A stretch of DNA of 64,000 nucleotides from Oopsacas minuta (lineage: Eukaryota > Porifera > Hexactinellida > Lyssacinosida > Leucopsacidae): the NCBI GenBank assembly GCA_024704765.1, contig JAKMXF010000317.1:1-64000 (forward strand), written 5' to 3'. Below, piece by piece: positions 11,310-21,925 of the stretch. Below the pieces are notes generated by a model. It ran no database searches. It had not been told where the DNA came from and was given only the letters and a program-made list of their open reading frames with translations. The number at the start of each line of letters is the position of its first letter. The first letter of the stretch is position 1. The translations under genes and the position numbers were made by a program.

Positions 11310-12150
11310 ACACCTTTTAACACCTGTATTTTACACCAATCAGATTGTAGGTTTTTCCAATTCTGCATAAATGCGTGTAATTAGTTTGGTGGAATGTTTG
11401 TAATTTAATTAGTAATGATGTAGACTGTAATTCTATTGGTCAATACATTCTATTGAATATATATACACTGATTTATCATATGATTAATCATATTTTGACA
11501 GCTTTTGGTAAACAGTTCAAAATAATCCTAGAGATTAGTTTCCAATTGTTAATAGTGGTAAACAAGGACGTAGAATTCGATTTTAACATTTTAGAATGAC
11601 TAAGAGTATTCGTAAATTCAATTTTATCTTTCTTTGCTAGAGTTTATAATTTTAACTAAATTCAATTCTGTACAGACACTGATTTGATATTTATTGATTA
11701 TTTCCCTTATTTCCTTATTTATCAACTTCAGCTGGGTCTACCAAGGATCTTTGTATGATTGTAATTACAATTTTATTCTGTACAGACATTAGGAGGGGAT
11801 TAGGGATCTAGTTCACTACCTAAAGGTCTGGGAGTTTTCATTGTACTCGTTATTAAGCTAACTAGGGACGTGGATGTGGACTTCATGCTAATTATGTGTT
11901 TGCATTGACTTTTGTTGGATTAATTATTCAGTTTCAATTGTCTGAACTTATCCATGGTTATTTTACCTGTCGAAATATATCGTTTAATTTGCATTTGTTA
12001 AAATATGCTCCTGCAGCGAATATTTTGACTTGGACCTTAGCCTAGGGTCCTGGGATACAATTTCTAGCTGGGACCTTAGGGTCCTGAGAATAACTCCTGA
12101 GTATACAATACATTCTACTGTGTTAAATAATGGTTCACTAAGAGTTCATG
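11310..12150. other. Gene-free stretch with a diverged repeat core (11780-11940)
   Basis: No exon was seen. Positions 11780-11940 match the centre of the fold-back element at 55730-56210 in the same orientation, sharing GGAGGGGATT, CTGGGAGT.TT, CGTTATTA and TTGGATT.ATTA in the same order. At 12030-12100 the motif GGACCTTAG...GGGTCCTG occurs twice. Confidence 0.5.
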
Positions 12151-12489
12151 GTTTACATCAATATTATTAAATATCAAATTGTGTCTGTGTGTCACGCTCT
12201 AATATAGAGAACATATAGGTTCAGTTCATAAGTCAAGAACCAAATTTTACAAAACATAACACCAACAAAACAACATTGCATTGTACTGGGAAATTCGAGT
12301 ATGCTGATTTCTAATATGATGTGGTTAAAAACATATTGTGAATATTTGGTTACTCTTAGGCGGATAACGTAAACAAATTTCAAAATTGTGGTAGAATCAT
12401 GCTTTCAAAGGCAATACTGGAGTAATCGAGTACACAAATTCCGACATTCACATTTTGTTTAGTTAATTTATGAGTTTGTAAATATGAAA
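12150..12489 (+). repeat. R1 repeat, fragment
   Basis: It starts with ATCAATATTATTAAAT, like the R1 5' end, and contains the R1 block AAACAAATTTCAAAATTG and GTAGAATCATGCTTTCAA, matching 3718-3760. It is truncated and lies directly before a more complete copy. Confidence 0.5.
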
Positions 12490-12935
12490 ACAAATATTTT
12501 AATATCAATTGTTGTTTGTCTGTTGTTAGGAAAGAATTTACAGAATGCAATTTTGAAATTGTCACGTGTATTCGTGTGTATCTGGAAGTAAATAGAATTC
12601 AATAAACTATACTAAAGAATATATCAAACATTTTGAATCCGATTTTCACACTTTTGGATTAATCATATGTAAATTTATTGTCGTTTTTATGAATATAAAG
12701 TAAACAAATTAGCCAAATCTCAAAATATACATTGATACTTCCCTCAACGGCTACAAAGGGGGTTGATCTTACAAAATAATTCAATAATATATATGTCATA
12801 TATGTATTTTAGTGAATTCCATTGTTCTAAATATATCTATATTGTAATACTCAAAGGCCGGCAATTTGGAGAATAATGGATACCTCCCGGCGCAATACAC
12901 CGAGTTCATCGCGAAGCGACGAGCCAAAGCCTCGT
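12490..12935 (+). repeat. R1 repeat, copy 2
   Basis: It carries the same ordered blocks as 3478-3905: TCAATTGTTGTTTG, AATAGAATTCAATAAA, TTTTGGATTAATCATATG and the GC-rich end GAGTTCATCGCGAAGCGACG with a terminal ACGAGCC/GCCTCGT inverted pair. It also has an internal AT-rich segment shared with copy 3 but lost from copy 1. A further copy of the terminal hairpin, ACGAGCC TTT GGCTC, sits at 12973-12987, directly against the first recognisable ACSBG exon. Confidence 0.6.
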
Positions 12936-12998
12936 ATAATATAATAGATAATTATAGATTCTAATTATTATAACGAGCCTTTGGCTCCTAATAATAAT

Positions 12999-15900
12999 AA
13001 ATGGATGATGGCTGATATAGGCTCCATCCAAGCAGGAGGTTTATCTAACGGAATTTACACGACTAACAGTCTGGACATTACTCGATACATCCTGAAGCAT
13101 TCAAACACACGTGTTGCATTCGGGGATACTAATGCTATTTTAGAACAGCTGGTAGAAGCTGGAAGTGATATATCAGGTCTGATATTTGTACAGTCCGTTC
13201 CAGGATCTGTAGACCCAGCTCTCAAGGCGAAGGGAGTTCTAGAGTGGAGCGAGTTTATAGAGCTTGGCAAGGTAGTTGTTAAAACATACAATATTTCTAA
13301 TAGTATGTTAATTCTAAAGTTGTTAAAATTAATATTTGTAGAATAATCAAACAGCTGAAGTAGAGGCAATAATGGACTCACAGAGGCCTGGATACTGTTC
13401 AACACTCCCCTACACATCTGAACAACAGGACAGCCGAAGGTATAATAATTAATTTATACTATAATACCACAAATCATAAAAGTATGAGTTTCCGTATACT
13501 GCCCTCTCATATGTTTGTTGTTCAAATTATCTCTATTGCATAATTAAATGACCTGTAATTCCAATTCCAATACTACATATTAAGTGTATATGTATAGGGT
13601 GTAATGTCAAGTCATGACAACCTTGTGTGGAATTCATTGACTCTGTACCAGGATTACAAGATTACACAGACAAGTGGTAGATATACAATTCTGCCAGATT
13701 TCTATAGTATATTTATGCAAATTATGATTTTCCCTGTCTTATGTCTTCAATATCTCAATCAGTGGCTTATATTGTGTGCAATAAATGCTTTTTCGAAATT
13801 TATCGTCAATACTTTCCAACTGTCCAAATTTGGCGGACGTACGAATTCACGATTATTTGTTGATCAGACTAATGAATAATCTTCTTCCAGTCCTGGTAAA
13901 TATAACAATCCATCCTTCTCCGTCTCGCTTTATTCTAATTATTGGTTGTTCACATGTTTATTGCCATAGAAGGCCATTAAAATTGAATTATCTTTGCAGT
14001 TGGAATTATGTATACGTAATACGGAGTACACTAAAAGAATTTATATGTTTAGTCTAAGCCACACTTCATTTGCAAATAGACATAATATCTCCTTCATTAC
14101 TTTCTGATACTATTCGCAATATCAGTACCTTACTTTGTTCTGACTATATTTACAGGAATATACAATGGTGAGCTATCTGCCATTCAGTCACATAGCAGCT
14201 CAGATAGTGATGAGTTAGTATACAACTGTATATTATATAATATACTAACGGGTATACTTGTACTGTTAAGGATATGATGATTCCTCTACATTCTGGTTGT
14301 AAGGTATTTTTCGCATTACCAGATGCAATGAAAGGCAGTCTCATAGAGACATTAAAGGTAAGTCATCTCCCACTTAGAACTAACTGATTTTCCTAATTAT
14401 AACTACGAGTAGAAGTTATGAATTCATATAAATTTTAGGAAATTGAGCCTAATATATTCTTCGGGGTCCCCAGAGTCTGGGGAAGCTTAAAGAACATATA
14501 GAGCCTGCTATAAATTCTGGAGAGTTAGTTTTCTACGTAGTTGATAGTTTTCTACATAGTATTCATATTTGTTTTAAACATTATCTATTATTCTGTTAGT
14601 TAGAGTTCCCCTTGAATCTGTTAAGAAGATGTTGGGATTGATAAATGGAAAAGTTTGTGTAGTTTCTTCATAAACTAATTAAAATTTTCTAACTATATCT
14701 TCTTTGAGAACTGAGAATATTGAATATTCATTAGGCCCAAATGAGAAACTTAATTCAGCTCGACATGGTGCCTACGGTTGATTGATTAGTTTAGAGGTAG
14801 TTTGCAAACTAAATTCTATTCTGACAACCAAATCCAATTGAGGATATGATACAGTCCATAAAATACAGATGTTTGAGATGTTATTGAATATTATTTTATT
14901 TATTTAATACTATCCAAGGGGCGAATTCGAAGTAAGTGAAGTGAAAAGTGTTTATGTCATAGATTTACATATAAGGACTGGTAAAGCTATAAAATTAATT
15001 TTGGTATGTTTGTGATATATCTGTAGCTATGTGGTGACAGGGTTCTTGTTGTATCTTATAAGAAGACAATAATCGGGTACCCTCGTCACACATTTACACA
15101 ATAGTTGTTAAAATAGCTTTAATATATTTACTTAACAGAAGATATTTAATGTGAACTTAGTAAAATTAGAACAACAACATTGGTAACTATAATGCCCTCG
15201 TGGTTGATTTTCTTGTCCTCCTCCTGAGTATCTCCCAGTATGTGTAGCAGAGTACCTTCTTGAGAGAACACTTTTATTTGCCAGCAGAATAGTCCCCCAT
15301 CAGAATATTCAGTATCGCAACAGATTGGAGAACATTTTCTAACTTCCTGCATACTATGTGAATTGAATGAACGGAGTATTTCGTCAGTAAGATTGAATAC
15401 ATAGAGACATGGATTGTCTTTCCGGCTCAGAACGAAAATCTTATCGTCCTTTAATTTGATGTCACATGGTTTCGTCATGGTGTTGTGTTTAATGTAATAT
15501 TTGTGTATTAGTTTAGTTATAAAAACAGTTACAAATACGTCCTTGTTCGGAGCTATGGTGATGCTATGACTATAATAGAACTCTCCTATAAAAGTTCATT
15601 CCTTTTAATCCTTTCCTAATTTATTTAATAGTTTGAATTTTGGCATTTTATACTGGAATATGCAATGGAGCCCTTTATACCACTTACTTAAACATCCTCA
15701 GGACTTAATGCTATTCCTGATGGCTCACTAACCTATCCCTCACACAATACCAGCTGCTACGTGGATTCGTTGAGATGTCTCATCATAAGCAATACCTATA
15801 GCAGAGTTTAACTTCCCTACTGATATTGAAGGTTGTACGAGTGCAGGGTTATTAGGAGTGGAGATGATTTCTCTCTCTGCAGGTTGTCCCAACCCAGAGA

Positions 15901-18132
15901 TATCTTGCTCCAGCTCTTGAGTGTTATGCTCAAACAGTTTTTCTGTTTCTTTAACTGTAACTTTTAGTTTTCTTATCTTTGTTTCGATCTCCTTTATCAT
16001 GTTGTCTTTCATGGAGTGGAGCATATTCTACTTCATCTCTGCTTAGAGATTAGCTTTTGAGTTGGACAGCTATCTTAGAGTATTAATGCAATTGGTTTCT
16101 TCAGCTCGTCTGTCCTCCTGTTTCTGTCTGAACTCAGTGATGAGTTGTACTCGTTTATTATTGAGACAGAGTACCAGACGGTCGCGTCGATGAAGAGAGG
16201 GGCTACTATTTCTGGATATCTTTCTGCCATTTCTTTTGTGATTTGTGATCTCGTTGATTTGTGTAGAATTGGTTGAGTAGACAAGCAGGCACAGTCTCGT
16301 ATGCTACAGAATATAGCTTAATTGTATCCACTAACAGTTCATACTCTCAGTAGTACATGACTGCTCGCATAAGCGAGGATCTTATGTAATATTGATTAAG
16401 TTTCAATCTACTCGTATTACGAGTTTAGACCAGCTTGATAAAATATCAAATTATATCAGCTCTATGTGTGAAAGTTTCTTAGCTTCACATAGGGATTATT
16501 AATTGAATGCTTAATCGTTGATCATGACGTAATATGTCATTATTTTTATTTTTATAGTTTACTGCTGCTTCACCTATCTCATTGAACGTGCTTGAGTTTT
16601 TCGATAAAGCAGGAGTTACCATATTCAGTATTTATGGAGCGAGCGAGAATATGGGACCCGGAACTGTATCTCTACCAGGAGCCAACCTGTTAGGCTCCGT
16701 GGGAAGAAGTATAGAGGGATCGGAAACTAAGATACATGAACCTAATAGGTATGTCTTATGACTAAGTTAATTGGAAATAGCCTTGGGGGATCGTCGGTTC
16801 CAGACTTTATTTGAAATGTAGAATTACGTCACATTTTCGTGATAAGTATTAATTTCGTCAAGACTGACTGTTTTCTGAGCTAGACAAAGGAACCCCCTTA
16901 TTTATACCAAAAATCAACCATGAGAGTATTCTATGCCCTTCAATCATCATCTCACTTAGTTTACCTCTTCAAACAGTATTTTGTATTATTCTATACTTTA
17001 ATTCCGCTTACCAACCATCTTACTTTTCCTGCTCTGAATAATCTATTACGTTAAACAAGGGATTATTAGTTTAAAATTCTACGATACCTTTGACTTTTGT
17101 ATTTAGTGATGGAGATGGAGAAATATGCTTCAAAGGAAGATACAACTTTATGGGATATCTACATGATGCTGAGAAGACTGCTAAAGTGACAGATAAAAAT
17201 GGGTGGTACTACACCGGGGATATTGGTCACGTGGATGATAATGGTATTGCATTTACTAGTTGAATCAATATTCTATATGTCTGGATCCAACTGCTAGACT
17301 TTTATGTAGACTGTAGAATATTATAACATTACATAGGTTTCTACTTTATAACTGGGAGGATTAAAGAGATACTGATAACATCAGGAGGAGAGAACGTAGC
17401 TCCAGTCCCCATAGAGCAGGAGATGAAGAAACAGCTGAGAATGTGTTCATCTTGTGTAGTAGTGGGAGATGGTAAGAAGTTCCTTAGCATGCTGGTAACG
17501 CTCAAATGTAGGCTAGCTCCCGACGGCTTGCCTTCTGATGAGTTAGATGAGGAAGTTATTGACATTTGCAAGAGTTTGGGAGTAGAAGCTACTACAGTGA
17601 GCGAGGCTGTGAAAAGTAGTGTAGTGCATCAATATATTGAAGATGGAATGCATAAAGCTAATGAGAAGGCTGTTTCTAACGTGGCCAAGATTAAGGTAAA
17701 TATTGAGTCACTATGCTTTAACATCGTCCACAACTCCAGTATGATTCGCTTTATTTGAACTCCATATCTATAATAACAAGATATCTACCTATTCTCCATG
17801 AGGCCATAAAAAGCTAGTCTATTGGCAGTTTTCTGACTTTAACCTGTTCGAATGTCCGCACACGATAAACTATCTAGTGTGGACAACATTTCTATACAGT
17901 ATTGTAACAAAATAACAATTACATTCCTCACTCCTCTTGTTCTCATATTCACTGAATTTTAATGAATGATCGCTGTTATTTAGTTTTGATTGTATTTTGT
18001 ATTTTGTAGAAATTTGCATTTCTTCCACGAGACTTCTCCATTTATTCAGGGGAACTGACGCCTACTGCTAAGCTAAAGAGGACATTCGTTGCTGAAATCT
18101 ACGCAAAAATCATCGATCAGTTTTATTTATGA
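12999..18132 (+). pseudogene. ACSBG-like (bubblegum) very-long-chain acyl-CoA synthetase, N-truncated and frame-disrupted
   Basis: Exons read as one bubblegum-type acyl-CoA ligase: about 12999-13271, 13342-13439, 13598-13676, 14156-14206, 14271-14357, 14439-about 14525, 14604-14658, 16558-16748, 17107-17243, 17337-17695 and 18010-18132. Diagnostic segments are GGLSNGIYTTNS, MVSYLPFSHIAAQ, NIFFGVPRVW, SIYGASENMGP, GWYYTGDIGHVDDNG and ITGRIKEILITSGGENVAP. The family activates long-chain fatty acids to acyl-CoA with ATP via an acyl-adenylate. The C-terminal half is intact with clean GT-AG introns and a TGA at 18130-18132. Problems: the first 150 to 200 residues are missing upstream, where R1 repeat copies lie. 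One base is missing inside the YTSGTTG AMP-binding motif (near 13420) and one after VPRVW (near 14481). The junction 13676/14156 is out of phase, and about 35 residues are unaccounted for between 14525 and 14604. A pseudogene is most likely; assembly errors at G runs could explain the two single-base losses. Confidence 0.75.
15146..16284 (-). pseudogene. NHL-type protein relic, antisense inside an ACSBG intron
   Basis: Three minus-strand frames lie in order: 16284-16075 (helical, ends KKPIALIL), 16024-15740 (coiled coil MIKEIETKIRKLKVTVKETE, then VGKLNSAIGIAYDE) and 15478-15146 (propeller repeats CDIKLKDDKIFVLSRKDNPC and IKVFSQEGTLLHILG). The architecture of helical N-terminus then NHL/SMP-30-like repeats parallels the intact gene at 9044-11107, though identity is low. 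The frames are separated by stops and shifts; some gaps could be short introns, but no consistent splice set was found. It lies in the 1.9-kb intron 14659-16557 of the ACSBG-like gene, on the opposite strand. Confidence 0.5.
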
Positions 18133-18362
18133 TAAAGGATACCAGAAACACTAATTAGAAATAATTATTTTTGAAATAAATTAATTTGACACTTAAAATA
18201 TATTTATTCATTTGATTTTACTATTAATATTAAATTTGAGGTAATATTCTTAGTAATGACAAATTAATGATGTCTGATTGAAGAAAAATCAGCTCAAAAT
18301 GAGATGAAGGTTTTTACATTAGTGTGGATATTTCTTCTAAATCGCACGATCAATGAACCCGC

Positions 18363-18378
18363 GATCACAATTGTGATC
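18363..18378. repeat. 16-bp palindrome
   Basis: GATCACAATTGTGATC is a perfect palindrome in a GATC-rich stretch. It may be chance. Confidence 0.3.
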
Positions 18379-18588
18379 CTTTTATGACTATCGGATAGGA
18401 TCGAGGATCGAATTAGAGATCGCAATCGTTTTCTTCCTAAGATTTTGATCTATAGAAAATCTGATGATTAAAATTATGCTCAGTATGGATCAGAGATGGT
18501 CAATCGGTCGGGTACTGGTTGAGATTTGACTGACTGGCCGACCGGTAGATTGAAATTGACTAACAGTTCGAGATGCTTACCTGATTGT

Positions 18589-18661
18589 CCATAGTTATTT
18601 ACCTAAGTGACGAAATAGCGATGCGAAATCGCTATTTCGCCACTTAGATAAATATCTATGG
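18589..18661. repeat. Long near-perfect hairpin (34-bp arms, 5-nt loop)
   Basis: Arms 18589-18622 and 18628-18661 pair at 31 of 34 positions. The stem tip is CGAAATAGCGAT paired with ATCGCTATTTCG around loop GCGAA. This could be a micro-MITE inside the putative hAT element, or a transcribed hairpin; the very short loop argues against a conventional microRNA precursor. Confidence 0.75.
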
Positions 18662-18737
18662 ATATATGTTGACAAAGTGCTAATTAGTATAGTAGTAGAA
18701 CTCGGGTAAATTATGACGTAATCGCTTGTGAAACAAA

Positions 18738-18797
18738 AGATAACAAGTTAAGATAACAAGATAACAAGTTAAGATAACAAGTTAAGATAACAAGTTA
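18738..18797. repeat. 13-bp tandem repeat (AGATAACAAGTTA)n
   Basis: About four and a half units of AGATAACAAGTTA, one of them shortened, follow each other directly. Confidence 0.8.
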
Positions 18798-18999
18798 TTT
18801 ATCCCAGTATGTATTAACCGAATCATTTATAATGGTTTGGTAGGAGAAATTTTCGATTAGAGACGAGTACGTCTTGACCCAGTTCTATTGTATATCTACA
18901 AGGTTTATTATTGTATATTAGTTATTGTAATTGACTGGTCGGGTTTGTTGACTCGGGTCATGGAAAGCTGATCCGTTCCAATTCTCTGAATGGAGCACT

Positions 19000-20112
19000 C
19001 TCCTAAGTGTTATAATTTTATAATAATAGTTAAATCAGGATTTCATTTTACGTATCAAATCTTTTAGATTGTAATTGTTCATTACATTTTTCTACCCCAG
19101 AAATTAAGTTCTAATTTTACATAAAGGGCGCCATCGGGAGAATACTTAATTATATAAGGTTCTTAAGCCTACGATACACGATGTAACCAGGGGGTTATAC
19201 AGGGTTTTCCGAGCACGCTACGAACGTTCCCCCAAATTTCATTCGTCTAAATCAGTAAATTAGTGTTATAGTATTGGAAAAAGGCTCAGTTTTCACGCTC
19301 CTAAATATAAATATATCAAAAATCATGCACCTATTGTAGCGTCCTGTGCTCTTAGACGATCCCTTGGATATAACTTAGTTGCATGCGACATTGCAGAAAA
19401 TACATAGTCCCTATTGCAACAAGTTGCTGACAACATTATTCCTACACGATACAATTATGCCAAAAATGCTCCCAAAGCCAATGTTGCATGGAAATTTCCA
19501 TAAGATAAAAACTTCATACCGCATGTGAGTTAAGTACATAGTGCATGTGGGTTAGGTACACAATACATGCGCGTTATGCATCTACTGATAGGGTATTCCT
19601 ATTTGAAATCTTTCAATTGTTTTAGACAACTTTCCACGGAAATTCTCATTGGTCATTCGCGGCATTGTTTGTAAATGTAGAAAATCCAAAAACAGCTCTA
19701 ATATAATTCCATCAAGATGTACCTAACGTACATGCACTATGCACTTTTTAATACCTCAACTTTATGCAACTTTGTTGAATGCAGCAGTTGCAACAATGTT
19801 GGGATGTTGCATCGTGTATGTGTTGAATTTTCCAAACAATGTTGATCCAAGAATCTTGTTTTTGGAAATAAGAACCTGTGTCCTAATTCCTGCAACATTG
19901 ATGCAACAAATTTGCATTGTGTATGATGGGATTTACAATCTTGAGATCAAAGCTGGCGTATTGCTCCCTAGCTGAAGCCAATCATTTTAATTAATTAATT
20001 AATTAAAAACACCTGAATTTCATTCACAATTTACGTAGTTATGACTTCCGTAATTTAAGCGCCAGAAGTTGAGTACTACTATATAAGTAGTGTAATAATT
20101 TGAATATAGGTA
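19000..20112. other. Gene-free stretch with TTGCAACA-rich repeat
   Basis: No exon was recognised. From 19370 to 19935 the words TTGCAACA, ACAATGTTG and TGCATCGTGTA recur on both strands; similar words occur at 55085-55210 inside the Merlin composite. This suggests a decayed MITE family, but I could not place boundaries. Confidence 0.35.
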
Positions 20113-20281
20113 CAGGAGAACTCGGATAAGACGTACTCGGCTTAAGACGTACACTCGGTTAAGACGTACTATTTCTTATATCCCAAAATATCAGTCATCA
20201 TTATTTGCAATGCAAACATATTTGGATAAGACGTACTAATTTCTGTTTCCCGAGGGGATACGTCTTATCCGAGTTCTACTG
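20113..20281. mobile_element. Pogo-type MITE with TA target duplication
   Basis: The element is 169 bp, flanked by TA (20111-20112, 20282-20283). The left end is CAGGAGAACTCGGATAAGACG and the right end is the inverse of CGTCTTATCCGAGTTCTACTG. Just inside the left end the unit AAGACGTAC recurs three times with changing spacers, a pattern of subterminal transposase sites typical of pogo/Tigger ends. A decayed copy lies at 5381-5537 and one TIR at 37143. Confidence 0.85.
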
Positions 20282-20283
20282 TA

Positions 20284-21240
20284 TTGTATAAATTACCAAT
20301 ATTCAATTCGTACATCTCTCATCACTCATCACTCATCACTCGTCTCTCACTATTCTGACCCTGTTGTTCTTGATTGACTTTGTTCTGGACTGAATCTCTA
20401 CAACACATTTACAGGTCTGTTCTTTAATTCTATTATTTTCATCCTTCGATAAACATTAAATACTTCACTTGGCCACAATTATACCAAAACTGCATTACAA
20501 ATTATACGTGCTATTGGGAAGGAAACTAGATCGATGTGCTCTCGCTGAGCGTCCAGTTAATATATCAGAGTTCTACCGTTCACATATTACTTTTCATTGA
20601 ATCTTCTATAACCAGTCTTACCTGTCCCCCTCAATGGGCTATACTTGCCTTTGATGTTACCAATAATCGTAAACTACGCAATAATATAAGTCAAAATGGA
20701 TTCAAGGAAATCAAAATCAAGCATATACAAAGCCTAATCCATCCAATTTGATTCATGAAATGTTTTTCCAATTACAAGTATAGAACTATCCTTTATTTAG
20801 TTTCGTGGTAATGACTTTGCTATGACGTCACTATTATCACCTTGCAATATATTCGCTATTCTAATCGTTGGTATTATTTGTACGATGTACCATGTTAACA
20901 TAAATACCCTAAACATACGTAACACTTGTAACCGTAGCGTGCTGTCACATCTCGTATGTTGATTTTATTATTTCGTATATCGTTACAATAATTATGAGTA
21001 AATTCAAATCTCAGGAGCCTTTGAATTCTCGTCGAATTCATTAATTAGCAACTCATATTTCTAACGAATTTTCGGTGCTAATTTTTGAAGTTGCTAACAT
21101 GCTTACAGGGAACGGAACGGAATTGATAATACAAAATCTCCACTTGGGACCTGAATGGGCTGCTAATAAACAGACACTCCTGAAGTCACAACTTTTGACT
21201 TTATGGTGGTTTATTCACAACATGATGGATTACATATACG
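20284..21240. other. Gene-free stretch
   Basis: It contains a short CATCACT tandem run near 20320 and no other structure that I can support. Short frames in this stretch show no domain pattern. Confidence 0.4.
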
Positions 21241-21401
21241 GTACGTACCAGTGTTGCAGCGGTCCAAAGTGGCCGTTATGTACAGGTGGCTGCTATATAG
21301 AGGTCGATTAGTATTAGAAATTGTTCCACTAGACTATATTTAGGTGGCCGATTTGAGCAGGAAACCGTTATATAGCGGTGACCGTTAAGCAGGTTCCACT
21401 G
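21240..21401. mobile_element. 3' end of a pogo/Tigger-like element
   Basis: It ends in AAGCAGGTTCCACTG followed by TA (21402-21403); the inverse, CAGTGGAACCTGCTT, is a typical Tigger terminus. Subterminal words of the GTGGCCG/GCGGTGACCGTTA type repeat inside it. No matching left end was found nearby. Confidence 0.5.
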
Positions 21402-21925
21402 TATATTATATGCTAGAGAGATAGCCAACAGTTTCAGGCTTAGGTATATACCGTTTATACACTATGCAGTCAGAGTCGCATATCGTAAACACCCACGGGA
21501 CTAACAATGTTATTCATAATAAAGAGGCTCATATTTAGCGAAATTCTTTTAAAACCCATTATAATAAATTTAATGAGCCAGTCCGGATCCCTGCATCTCT
21601 GCTACATACCTACACTGTATTATACAGTAAACTGATTTGATTTTATATATTGCTTGTCTAATTATTTCTTTACTTTACTATCCTTTCTTAGGTGTGAGTA
21701 TTGCATCAGCGAACAATTTTTGAAGAATTTTTGGCTCTTTTGATAGTTTCGATTAGTTCTCTAACGGCTACTACTATTCAACTTTATCCCGCACGGTGGG
21801 AAAGAAATGATATTATGAAAGTGTAGCTCTAACTGACATTGCGATGATACAATCAACTTTCAATCTGAGGCTGATGTAGTGTACAACTACAATAGCTAAG
21901 TTCTCAATTATAATTCTTTGTTGTA

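Larger units (their letters stand above)
18491..18988. mobile_element. Possible hAT-type MITE
   Basis: The ends CAGAGATGG (left) and the inverse of CCAATTCTCTG (right) resemble the CAGAGTTGG termini of the MITEs at 28637 and 31500, and the interior has similar GGTCGGGT words. The flanks ATGGAT and ATGGAG share only five bases, so the target duplication is weak. The element contains the hairpin at 18589-18661 and a 13-bp tandem repeat. Confidence 0.35.

Noticed and set aside
10999-11310. Plus-strand poly-leucine frame resembling a signal peptide
   Set aside because: The leucines come from the same (TTA)n array in another frame; the downstream part has no recognisable domain.
12981-12999. Start of the ACSBG-like gene at 12981
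   Set aside because: There is no ATG at this position, the sequence is the end of an R1 hairpin plus AAT repeats, and the family has 150 or more further residues upstream.
18589-18661. MicroRNA precursor
   Set aside because: The loop is only 5 nt and the stem is too perfect; a MITE origin is simpler without small-RNA data.
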